Origin: Grammothele lineata | Lineage: Eukaryota; Basidiomycota; Agaricomycetes; Polyporales; Polyporaceae | Length of the DNA stretch: 64,000 bases | NCBI GenBank assembly: GCA_002150815.3 | Contig: NDFF03000029.1 | Location: 372,001 to 436,000 of the forward strand | Direction: 5' to 3' | Part shown: positions 9,221 to 18,148 of the stretch, in pieces | Layout of the letters: each line of letters opens with the position of its first letter | How positions within the stretch are numbered: the stretch's first letter is position 1 | Program-made: the position numbers and the translations under genes | The notes under the pieces: generated by a model | Told to the model about the DNA's origin: nothing | The model's database searches: none | Seen by the model: only the letters and a program-made list of their open reading frames with translations

Positions 9221-11470
9221 TCAAATCCTCATAGGTTCATCAGACTCAATGTCACTGCCAGTGTTGTTTTCGTCTTCTCCGCTTTCATCGCCCTTCCATT
9301 CTCCGGGTCCTTGCAGGAAGTTTACTGATAACGATAGAGATGCCGGATAACTATCCGACCCTTGGTGCTCCATCCGCACCGTAAGTTGCATCGTTCTCGG
9401 TGCGCCGCGCGACGGGCCTGGCAATAGGAACACTTCCTCCCGAGCGAACCGGTCGGGGGCTACGGAGTTCCAGTTATCCACGTCCGACTGCCACATCACG
9501 TCTTCTTGAACCTTCATTCCCGCCGAGGATTCGCCTGCCTCGCCATCCCGCGCTGTTGTCTCGACCCATCCTCGTGCTTCCAAGCCACCGTTCGCTATGC
9601 GATTCCATCGCCTCATCGCTCTCGAGTCGGTCGTCTCACGGCCTCTACTCGACCGTCTGTAGTCGACCCAGACTCTGAGTGTGCCGAGGACTTGGAAGAG
9701 ATCGACGGACCACCTGATTGCGAGGGTGTAAGTGGTCGCTTTGGCTTGCCGCGTGATCGTCAACATCTGAACGTCTTGGTAGGAACTCCAGGGAGAGCCC
9801 AGGAGCGAGCTTTCGGAGGAGACACGAAGCCCTGTCCTCTGGAACTCAGAGCCAATGCTCTGGTCGGGCCTCCCTTTGTCGACCCGAAGGGCCCACGACG
9901 GTTCAGTCAGTCTACAGTTGTAGCCGTGGTCTGTGAGCAACGCCACGTACCGCGGAGGCAAAGACACCTCCACGAACTGCGTTTTGGTGATCATTCCCTC
10001 CTCAGAGTGGGTTGGAGGCATCGTGTCAGAAAGACTTGGGTTCGCGTGGAGAACAGAATCGACGATAGCTAGAGTGTGCGCGATGTGAAATTCGGCTGTG
10101 CCGAAATTCCCTGGAGGGATGGACGACAGGCTAGCGATGGGGACGTAAACGAGTCGCGGGGGAACTTGATGCGGGTCTCGGGGAATGCGCCTGAGTCCGA
10201 GTCCAAAGCATCCTTCAGCTTGAACATCACGATAGGAATCACGATCATTATGCACGTCAGGCCAAGGCGTGTAGCCACGGCGTCGTAACGGTGAGTGGTA
10301 GTCTGTCATGGAATCGATCCCAGGTGAGTTAATAATCCAAATGCCTTGCTCGAAGAGTGGGCGGGTAGGCATGGTGAGCACGAGTCCGAGTAGTCGTGGT
10401 GTGTGTTGATCTTTGCAGGCGAGAGGAGTGACGAAAATATTGTGGGAGACCTTGATATATGGCAAAACGGCGCGAATACCGGAAGAAGTCACGGTGTATG
10501 ATGGAATGGGGATCGTGGAGTGCGCTTTCAGAGAATCAGTATAGTTAGTAAAGACGTTAGGGGTAAGAATGTGTGATAATCGCGCTGCGGATAGGATTGT
10601 TACGCCAACCGAAGACCTCTTGAATGCGGAAGGGCTGGCTGCTAGGAGCGCATGCCTCGAGCGTAGGGGGGCATGATCATCATCCCAGACGAAGATGCTC
10701 TGATCAGGTATGAGCTTCAGGATTTCCTCCTGCAGCCGGAGGAACGCCTTATCACCCTCGCCGTATATGGTTGGCATATGGACGCCGAAGAGTCCCATAA
10801 GGCAGTATGCCTCATCTTCTTTGCGCGTCGTCACCCGTCCCGATGCCCACGACATTCTCTGCGCAACGCTGGCGGAGCTGGGAGGACGCTCGTTCGCGAG
10901 AATCGCTTCATGGATCCCGGTGATTTCCGCGATCACCGCGGCAAGTCCATACTTGCCTCCTATGACTGACCAGTCATTCGCGCAAAAGAGGACGATGGAG
11001 GGGGCGATGAGCTCCTGCAGCGTCCAGCCTCGTGAAAACCATCCACTCTTGCGGAAGCTCGACCCCATCTCGCGGGGATCCTCGTTGGCGCTCACGTCTG
11101 GCAGGAAGGCGTAGCAGATGGTCGCGGCCTCGTACCAGGCGTACATGGAGTTGATGGCCTCAGAAAGTTCCGCGCTGCTGGACTTGTCGATGCAGCACGA
11201 GTCCACCCAGACTAGCTCCAGGCCGTCCCTCCGCGCCTTCGCACATGCGTTCCGGATCTTTGGGGTCAGGCGTGAGAGTACCGCGTCCTCTAAAAGTACA
11301 GGAAGGTGCTCTCTCTCAGCGCGCACTTGACCTTGTACCCTCAAGACATCTTGGTATGACTCTTCCCCGTCTGGATCGCGGGACCATACGTGCGAAAGGA
11401 TCGCGTACTTGACGGCTCGCGGGTCATCCTTCCATGTGAACGACCCTGTTTGTGTGTGGAGAAAGCGCAT
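9221..11470 (-). CDS. HET-domain protein (heterokaryon-incompatibility type)
   Basis: Single open frame of 749 residues from the ATG MRFLHTQTG. Six more codons are possible upstream. The N-terminal part shows the HET domain blocks in order: KYAILSHVW, then KIRNACAKARRDG...WVDSCCIDK, then SEAINSMYAWYEAA, then GWFSRGWTLQELIAP. They are followed by the usual DEAYCLMGLFGVHMPTIYGEG block around residue 240. The rest has no domain I recognise and ends in an acidic tail. In ascomycetes, HET proteins trigger programmed cell death when unlike individuals fuse. In basidiomycetes the family is abundant and mostly uncharacterised, and no partner domain (NACHT, WD or ankyrin) is visible here. The absence of introns contrasts with neighbouring genes. 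Confidence 0.9.
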   Translation of the reverse strand: MRFLHTQTGSFTWKDDPRAVKYAILSHVWSRDPDGEESYQDVLRVQGQVRAEREHLPVLLEDAVLSRLTPKIRNACAKARRDGLELVWVDSCCIDKSSSAELSEAINSMYAWYEAATICYAFLPDVSANEDPREMGSSFRKSGWFSRGWTLQELIAPSIVLFCANDWSVIGGKYGLAAVIAEITGIHEAILANERPPSSASVAQRMSWASGRVTTRKEDEAYCLMGLFGVHMPTIYGEGDKAFLRLQEEILKLIPDQSIFVWDDDHAPLRSRHALLAASPSAFKRSSVGVTILSAARLSHILTPNVFTNYTDSLKAHSTIPIPSYTVTSSGIRAVLPYIKVSHNIFVTPLACKDQHTPRLLGLVLTMPTRPLFEQGIWIINSPGIDSMTDYHSPLRRRGYTPWPDVHNDRDSYRDVQAEGCFGLGLRRIPRDPHQVPPRLVYVPIASLSSIPPGNFGTAEFHIAHTLAIVDSVLHANPSLSDTMPPTHSEEGMITKTQFVEVSLPPRYVALLTDHGYNCRLTEPSWALRVDKGRPDQSIGSEFQRTGLRVSSESSLLGSPWSSYQDVQMLTITRQAKATTYTLAIRWSVDLFQVLGTLRVWVDYRRSSRGRETTDSRAMRRWNRIANGGLEARGWVETTARDGEAGESSAGMKVQEDVMWQSDVDNWNSVAPDRFAREEVFLLPGPSRGAPRTMQLTVRMEHQGSDSYPASLSLSVNFLQGPGEWKGDESGEDENNTGSDIESDEPMRI

Positions 11471-11899
11471 CCTGTATAAGAAGAGCAACGAATGAGGTCA
11501 GGGCAAGTGTACAATTATACAGTGCAGCGTACTCGGATTCAAGCGCTCGCAAACAATGTGGGTGTAGGTTGAGAAGAAAGTGAAGTAGCATCGCATGAGC
11601 GCTAATGGGAACTATTGGATGTGTGTTTACCTGCATTTACTTGTTTACAGGCTGTGATCGGAGCTTGAATATTTTGTAACGATCAGTTGATGGCCTACAT
11701 GACGCGCGCTTGAATCCAGATTCCGATTACCATCACATAGTTTTGTTTCCTCAACGTCAACACCGACCTCAGCCTCATACCACCCCCTTCTCTGGAGCTC
11801 GTTCGTCCCCTATAAGTGGCCCCATTTCTTAGAGATAAGTACTTCTTTCGTTTGTGCCATGTCTCAGAATTTTCTTTTTGGCACGTCAAACTTGAAAGC
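11471..11899. other. Intergenic between divergent units
   Basis: Promoter region shared by the HET gene (minus) and the decayed kinase-like locus (plus). Apart from the TATA-like box at 11811 nothing is recognised. Confidence 0.45.
11811..11817 (+). promoter_or_regulatory. TATA-like box upstream of kinase-like remnant
   Basis: TATAAGT at 11811-11817, 89 bases before the ATG at 11900. The promoter of the remnant may therefore still be intact. Confidence 0.45.
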
Positions 11900-12399
11900 A
11901 TGCCGTCATCTATCGACTCGACTGTGCAGGAAGTTCAACCTATCTTGGGAATGCACGACTCGAATTTCCTACGTCCCTATTTCCTTCCAGAGAACCTAGA
12001 CTCTTTCGACATCGATAATGCGAAATTTCTGATAACACTCGTGTCTTCCCTTCGCATGGACAACCAGACAAGCGAGAAAGAGGCTTATGTCTTCGAAACA
12101 ATCGGACAACCTTACAAGTTCGAATTCACTCATAATAGCACCATTGCAGTGGATTGGGGCAAACTGTCATACTTGGGAAGCTGACTTTACCCTCAATGGA
12201 GCAAACTGGTGATCAAATCTCCCACATACACGTTATTTGCAAGTTAACGTGGGACACTCCGCAGGTGACCCGTGTACTGGCCAGAGAAGCAAGGTGGTAT
12301 GACGGGCTCCGCCACTTGCAAGGCAAATGCATCCCTCGGCTCTATGGATTTCTCCAATGTTTTGTGGGATATGAGGGGATCATGGATCATTTGAAGTAG
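11900..12399 (+). pseudogene. Decayed fragment of a kinase-like protein
   Basis: The frame starting MPSSIDSTVQ ends at 12184. Overlapping frames then carry the rest of what looks like one protein: TWEADFTLNG in a second frame, then HVICKLTWD, LAREARWYDGLRHLQG and IPRLYGFLQ up to the stop at 12399. The last block resembles the start of fungal kinase-like (phosphotransferase-type) proteins, where a lysine strand is followed by an EAxxYxxLxxLQG helix. The catalytic loop and everything after it are absent. At least two frame changes plus 3' truncation argue for a pseudogene; no acceptable intron repairs it (the only frame-compatible one I found would be 32 bases). The upstream TATA-like box survives. 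Confidence 0.55.
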
Positions 12400-12436
12400 C
12401 CGTCCCAGATCGTACTGACGTGACTACCAATCTGGC

Positions 12437-13721
12437 TCACTCTGACCCCTTTACGTGCGAGTCAGGCTTTTCCACCCTAACCGTATCAGGGCCCACGACG
12501 GAAGAGTCGGACCCAAACTCCGCAGTAGCAACATCGATATCGTCAGGCTGCCTTCGCGCCGCTGGCCCCGCGGCGGGACGGTCTTCGAACTGCATGGTGG
12601 TCATCGCGAGGGTGGTCGCGGTCTGCGCCGTCCACGCCTTCCCGTCCGCGACGCGGTAGATGATGAGGTACGTCGCGACTTGCTGTCCCCGGATGTCCGC
12701 CTTGTCAGATCGTGTTCGGATCGAGCTCAACCAATGCACATCAACTCACCTGCGCAGCCTGCGCGAACCCCAACCAAATCTGATTAATAGGCGCATTCAG
12801 CGCATACGAAACAAGGAACGCGACCGCGAACGCCGAATACAGCGCCGCCCTCTCCACGACGAGCGTCGCCACGGAGAGGTACCCGCTCGTGTGCTCCGCG
12901 GGGAGGTGCTCGCGGTGCGCGCGGCGGTAGGCGAGCAGGCGCGCGACGATGAGCGCGGTGAGGACGACGTTGGTGCCGAGGGAGAGGGTGTAGTAGGCGG
13001 TGCCGTATGCGAGGGGTTGGGCGCTGTAGAGGGAGAGGCCGGGGTGGGAGGATTGGAGCGTCCAGAGGGTGCCCATTACTGTGATGTGGGATGACAGGGA
13101 AGTCAGCGTGTAGTGGATGGAGAGCAGGGAAAAGCGTACCAAAGGAGGCGACGAGCATGATGAAGGGGAGGAAAGTCACCATGTAGGCGACGGTCGGTCC
13201 CGAGGCTGTCCAGATCACCCAACATCGCCAGAACTGAGTCCGCGTCAGCAATGCAGTCACTCGGCAATCCCGAAAATGGATGAACGTACCACCAAAATGT
13301 CGCACAAGAACGTGATCAAGAAGAGCGTCGCATAGAATGCGACGTTCACCGCGAGGTTCTGCGTGTCGAGGAAGTACTGCCAAGGTCCCCCAGGGTAGTT
13401 GCGGTTATCGATGTACATGAGCTCGACGGTGCGTGCTTGCACGATGGAGTAGACAGTCTCCACGGCGAGGATAAGGGTGATGTAACAGAGGAGAAAGGTC
13501 GTCGATCTTGTCTTTTGCTTTTTCGTCCAGAGGTACCTCGCGCATGATGCCCAGAGGACGAATTGGACTCCTGTGGACGTAAACAGTGTGAGTGGACATA
13601 GAGCGTAAGGTGTATAGGGCTTACCATATCCAAACCCGGTGACGAAGTCTCCTGCGAGGAAGAATCTCTCGAGGTTGATAGTATCCTCGGGCTCGTCTGG
13701 TCCGTAGTAAGGCGTCGACAT
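12437..13721 (-). CDS. Multi-pass membrane protein, inverted paralogue of 1107-2286
   Basis: Five exons (13721-13625, 13570-13290, 13233-13140, 13078-12750, 12682-12437), 1047 bases, 348 residues. Sequence and topology follow the first membrane protein almost segment by segment: YYGPDE, LERFFLAGDF, VQARTVELMY, NYPGGPWQYFLDTQ, WRCWVIWTASGP, TYLIIYRVADG. Three introns sit at identical positions and phases. A fourth 67-base intron (12683-12749) splits the AQ/QVATYL segment, where the other copy is uninterrupted. The polar C-terminal tail is unrelated in detail. Function is unknown. The two copies lie 10 kb apart in opposite orientation, with a kinase and a HET gene between them. Confidence 0.85.
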
Positions 13722-14665
13722 CGTAGTATCCTGTGTTCGACGTTGAACGTTGGTATGAACGTAGAAGGATAGGGAAGGGGGAACCTTGTCGAAGAGGCCC
13801 AGGGCTGGAACTGGACTTTAATACCCGGACATATCGCAGAAATAAACGCAAAATACACTGAACTTTGCTCGCGGTCTGGCACAGAGAACAGATCAACCCA
13901 GCGCCCCGTGTGCGGTCTTCCATCGGCCGAGAGAGCTTCTCTCACTTCTTGCCATTAACGAACCGGTCTTCGTCCATGCCGACATCGCCTCTCGCCCTAG
14001 AGGCTGTGCTTCGCGGGGCCGTCTTCAGCCGGCATAATGTGAATGGTCGCAGAGGTGCAAGGTGTAACCGACGTCCTCTTCGACTGTGGTGAGAGTATGG
14101 TGAACTATGGGTGGCGTGTTTGAAGGAACGCAAACCGGGATGTACCTGTCGTTAGACACGTCGGGACAGACGTAGGGCTACCGGTGCCGGTACCGGTCGG
14201 AGCTTGTCCTGTTGGCGCGGAGATGCGGCCGTGGTGCGCTTCTTCGCTGGAAGTGGTATCGCATGCGGTGCGGGATTCGCTGCTGATCACGCACTGCTTA
14301 ATTGAGTTTGCTCCACGCCCACTTGGGACGTGCCAGAGGAGGTTGAGAAGTCGATGGGTTGGGCAGTTGCTCGACTGCGCAGAGGAGGATTCATAGCGAG
14401 CTCTTCCATGTTCTGAGAGCCGGGGAAATGATGCATGGGAGTTGTCGGGAGTTCGACTTCGACGAATATATGCGCGGCGGGGCTGTGCAAATCATAGCAT
14501 ACATACACCCTGCGAAGGCGTATTTTGGCCGTGCCTTACAAGCTAACGCTGGTCGTCGTCTGCACACTTCATCAGTAGATCATGAAGAACCCATAGCGTG
14601 AAAAATAATATACACACAATACCGTACACTTCCGGCCCGTACCTCATACAACAAACCACAAACAC
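13722..14665. other. Intergenic, no gene seen
   Basis: Promoter side of the inverted membrane-protein gene and 3' flank of the flavoprotein gene. Small open frames have no recognisable domain. Confidence 0.45.
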
Positions 14666-15454
14666 TCACGGAACGACAAGCTGCTCGACCCACCCCTCCC
14701 CCTCCCTCGTGAACACCGTCCTCCGATTCGGCTGGATGCCCAGCTCGACCCAGTCCACCCTCGTCGGCTCGAACAGCATCAGCGCAAAGTTCCCCAACGC
14801 GAACTCGGCGTTCTTCTTGTCCTCGTCCGTCTCCGGGTCGACGGGGACCTTGCGCGGCCAGCCTATCTGCTCCTCCCAACTCGCGATGGGGGACCCGGGC
14901 GCGAGGGGCTCGCACCAGCTCGCGCGCATGCCCGGGCTCATCGAGTCGAATAGTTCCCGTCTTTTCTTGTCGAGGTCGAAGTCGGGGTCCGCTTGCAGCA
15001 TGCGCAACGCTCGCGCCCCCTCAGGGATCGTCGTCGGCCCACCCCCAGGGGCGTCCGGCCCTGAAGAGGAGGGGGAGGGCGAGGGGAAGACGTGCGCGAA
15101 CCCAGAGACGCGAAACTGGTCCTGCGTCCCCGCGAGCCACCACGCGAGCTCGAAGCGGGCGGAGGCGTGCAGCTGCGCGACCTTGGGCGAGCGCGCGTCG
15201 GTGGAGGTGACGAGCAGGGGGAGGTCGGGGCGTCCCGTGGGGTGCGTGAAGGAGCGGTGGACTTGGGTGCGGACGTGCGGGGTGCCGGAGGAGTCGACTG
15301 TTGCTACTTGGTAGACTGGGTGCGCGGCGGGGGATTAAGATAGGGAAGGGTGGGAGAGGGGAGGAAGGGGGAGGAGGAGCTTACCGGTGCGCTTGTTGTC
15401 GGGGTGGCTGAGGGCCTTGTTGACGGCTTCGACCCAGCGCGGTGAGGAGGGCAT
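14666..15454 (-). CDS. FMN-binding pyridoxamine 5'-phosphate oxidase-like protein
   Basis: Two exons (15454-15385, 15315-14666), 720 bases, 239 residues. The fold family is the FMN-binding split barrel. The order PRWVEAVNKAL, then VATVDSSGTPHVRTQVHRSF, then the LPLLVTSTDARSPKVAQL strand, FELAWWLAGTQDQFRVSG and the C-terminal WVELGIQPNRRTVFTRE matches the eukaryotic 'Pyridox_oxase_2' (Alr4036-type) group. These proteins bind FMN, but their substrate is generally unknown, so pyridoxal phosphate synthesis should not be assumed. The start MPSSPRW was preferred over an upstream in-frame ATG at 15589 because similarity to the family begins here. It shares a 290-base divergent promoter with the RCC1-repeat gene. 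Confidence 0.8.
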
Positions 15455-15744
15455 GATTGGCGCGAGGAAGTGCTTTGCGATGTGCGCGAGACGTTGCGCG
15501 GGAGCCAGCGTGGGCAGACGTATGGTAATCGAGGTGAGGGCGATAGCTGAGGGAATTGGATGATGTTCAAGTGTGATCGACGTCATCATGCGCCGGCGCT
15601 CAATTGGACAGAGTCAGATCGCGCGCGTCCGATCCATCTCTCTTGGTCTCTTCCAGTCACTCAGAGTCACTCTCACTCGGGCGACCACCTCTCGCGCCAG
15701 CTGCATATACCGCATGCTACCCTCTCGCCCTCATCCGCCGTCTC
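15455..15744. promoter_or_regulatory. Divergent promoter between flavoprotein and RCC1 genes
   Basis: A 290-base gap separates two start codons pointing outward, so both genes must be expressed from it. No clear TATA box is seen. Confidence 0.5.
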
Positions 15745-17217
15745 ATGAGCTCTCTTCACCTTCTTTCTGCAGGCTCCAACGCCCGCGGCCAGCTCGCCAC
15801 AGGCGACATCGATGATGCCTCCGTTTTCGCTCCTTGCATTTTCTCAACGCAACATTCCACCTCAGGACGTTTACCAAACCACATCATCGCTGTGCGGCAG
15901 ATTGCATGCGGTGCGAACCATACCCTTGCTCTACTGGAACGCGGTGACGGGGAGACGGAGCTGTGGGGATGTGGGGACGGGAGCAAGGGGCAACTCGGTC
16001 CAGCGTACCCGCCGGAGGGCCCAAGCGCAGAAACAGCTCTCTACCCGAACGCGTTCTTCCGCCCTCTCAACCTCGACGCGGAGAGCCTTGAGGGCTACTC
16101 AACGCGCCTTGTCGCTGCCGGCTGGGAGACGTCCTACGCCGTCCTCTCAAAGCCAAACTGCAACGACATGCTGCTCTCCATGGGCGCGAACGACTTTGGC
16201 AACCTCGGCGTCGGCCCTGTCTCTCCCCCGTCAGCGCGCGGGGTACATCGCATCCCGTTGCACGAGCTCCTCCCGGAGAATGCGGACGAGACGATCCGCG
16301 TGCTCGCGCTCGCTGCTGGGCCGCATCATACTCTCGTCCATCTTCGCGCGACGCGCCTTGATGGGTCGTCTTCGACGCTTCTCACTGGGTGGGGAAAGGC
16401 GCGACACGGCCAGCTCGGGGCTGTCTCTTCTCCAAGCCTTGCTCCGCCTGACACTGCGGGAAAACCAGCTCGCGGAGTCAGGCCCCTCGCGTTCGCCTCC
16501 ACTCCCCGACGCGTTTCCCTCTCTCCACGCGCCCCCGCGCCAACCACAAAGACAGACACAGAAGCAGACACGGACACAAGCCCAGACACAGACACAGACA
16601 CCATCCACACCCTCGCACTCGGCGCGCAACACACCGTCCTCCTTCACACCTCCGGCGCGCTCACCGCACTTGGGTCCAACCGGAAGGGCCAGCTCGCAGT
16701 TGAGGAGCTACGCGGGGTCGAACGCGTCGCGTGCACGTGGAACGGGACGTATGCGCTCCTTGGTACTGGGGAGGTCGTCGCGGCGGGGAGTGATACGCAT
16801 GGGCAACTTGGACGTGGGGCGCGCGCTGAGGGAGGTGAAGGAGAGGGCGAAAGGAAAGGTGGAGAGGAAGGAGCGCTGGGCGCCGTGAATTTTCCGTGGA
16901 CGCTGAAGCCGGGCCAGGTAGAGAAGCTGGTGTGTGGGAGCGAACACGTTTTGTGCATCGTTTCCGTTTCCGCGGAGGGAGATGGAGGGGAAGGAGAAGG
17001 AGGCGGGGGAAAGAGGAGGGAGGTGTGGGGATGGGGGTGGAACGAGCACGGGAACTTGGGTACGGGCGCGACGGAGGACGTCCATGCGCCGCGGAGGATC
17101 TGGCCCCCGGCACGCGAGGCGAGGCACGCAGAAGATGCGGGTGGTGCGGGAGATGCGGGGGAGGTGGTTGACGTGTGGGCGGGCTGTGGGACTAGCTGGA
17201 TTTTGGTCCGCCGATGA
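15745..17217 (+). CDS. RCC1-repeat protein (ATS1-like)
   Basis: Intronless, 490 residues from MSSLHLLSAGSN. Successive RCC1 blades are visible: AGSNARGQLATGD near the start, WGCGDGSKGQLGPA, MGANDFGNLGVG, GWGKARHGQLGA, LGSNRKGQLAVEE, AGSDTHGQLGRG and WGWNEHGNLGTG near the end, each with the G-x-N/D-x-x-GQLG turn. This predicts a seven-bladed propeller. The size and the terminal blade are like yeast Ats1, a protein linked to microtubules and tRNA wobble-base modification, but other RCC1-like roles (Ran or other GTPase exchange) are not excluded. A low-complexity Asp/Thr repeat (TDTEADTDTSPDTDTDT) interrupts the propeller around residue 275, and Gly/Glu-rich insertions occur near 370 and 420. 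Confidence 0.8.
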   Translation: MSSLHLLSAGSNARGQLATGDIDDASVFAPCIFSTQHSTSGRLPNHIIAVRQIACGANHTLALLERGDGETELWGCGDGSKGQLGPAYPPEGPSAETALYPNAFFRPLNLDAESLEGYSTRLVAAGWETSYAVLSKPNCNDMLLSMGANDFGNLGVGPVSPPSARGVHRIPLHELLPENADETIRVLALAAGPHHTLVHLRATRLDGSSSTLLTGWGKARHGQLGAVSSPSLAPPDTAGKPARGVRPLAFASTPRRVSLSPRAPAPTTKTDTEADTDTSPDTDTDTIHTLALGAQHTVLLHTSGALTALGSNRKGQLAVEELRGVERVACTWNGTYALLGTGEVVAAGSDTHGQLGRGARAEGGEGEGERKGGEEGALGAVNFPWTLKPGQVEKLVCGSEHVLCIVSVSAEGDGGEGEGGGGKRREVWGWGWNEHGNLGTGATEDVHAPRRIWPPAREARHAEDAGGAGDAGEVVDVWAGCGTSWILVRR

Positions 17218-18148
17218 CCGTTGCATTGGGCGGAAGACATGTGTATGTGTTCGTGCGAGGGCATCGGTGAAGGTGCGAAAGGTGCGGGAGTCTCCGACAC
17301 AGACGTTTGTCCTTTCTGGCTATTTCTTAATGCAGCCCATCACACATCCCGCATCCAGCCAGTCAAGGATTCGAAGCGATGGCGAATGCTCTACGCATTC
17401 TGCGCGATATAACCCTGCACTGTGCAGTTGTGCACTCGCACTTGGTATTACGCTTGGCGAACGCGGTCACGTGAGATATCATTAACGCATCGACGCGTTA
17501 GTCCAGGAGAGCGGTTCCGTGGCCAGACAGGCCCATGGGATGTCCGGCGTCAGACATTTCAATGCGTATTGACAGTCTGATACAGGCACACCGGACGTGT
17601 GCGGGCTGTCGCGACGCTCGCAACTTGCCTTGTCGGGAGGGCGCTGATAGCGACCTCGTTACCAATGTCAAATAACTGGCGTTAGCACCGGAAGACGACA
17701 CTGTGGAGTAATGGACGTGGGGCGTGTTTGTGGTCGTAATGAGCTACGACGACAAGATATCCACACAGACTTTCTATCTCGTTCTGTGTCTTGTGAGGAG
17801 GTCAGAACATGTATATACTCTCACTGAAAAATGTCGGCGAGAGAGAGCGGCGGAAAGCGGTGCTGGACGGGTTGTGGACGGGTATGAAAATGCGGAGATC
17901 AAACAGGACGAAATGGGATGATCGGTGCCCAAGAATAGCAAGGGACGGGACTAGTACTCTGTCAACGAGAGGCGCCCACACCGAAGGCGCGAGGCGTTCT
18001 CTGTCCGCGGTTCCAGTCCTCTCCTTTGCCCTATCGCCATCGCCAGCACTCCCATCTTCTTCGTCTTCCCCTTCCACCTCACAGCCTACACACCCTACGT
18101 TCGTCCCGGCCTCCACCCTGGCCTCGTACCACCACCACCCCTGTCGCC
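17218..18148. other. Intergenic, no gene seen
   Basis: 3' flank of the RCC1 gene and promoter/leader of the CorA gene. The 150 bases before 18149 are strongly pyrimidine-rich. No RNA gene or element is recognised. Confidence 0.45.

Noticed and set aside
15604..15744. Upstream extension of the RCC1 gene from a TTG codon
   Set aside because: No ATG, and similarity to RCC1 proteins begins at the ATG at 15745; the extension overlaps the divergent promoter.
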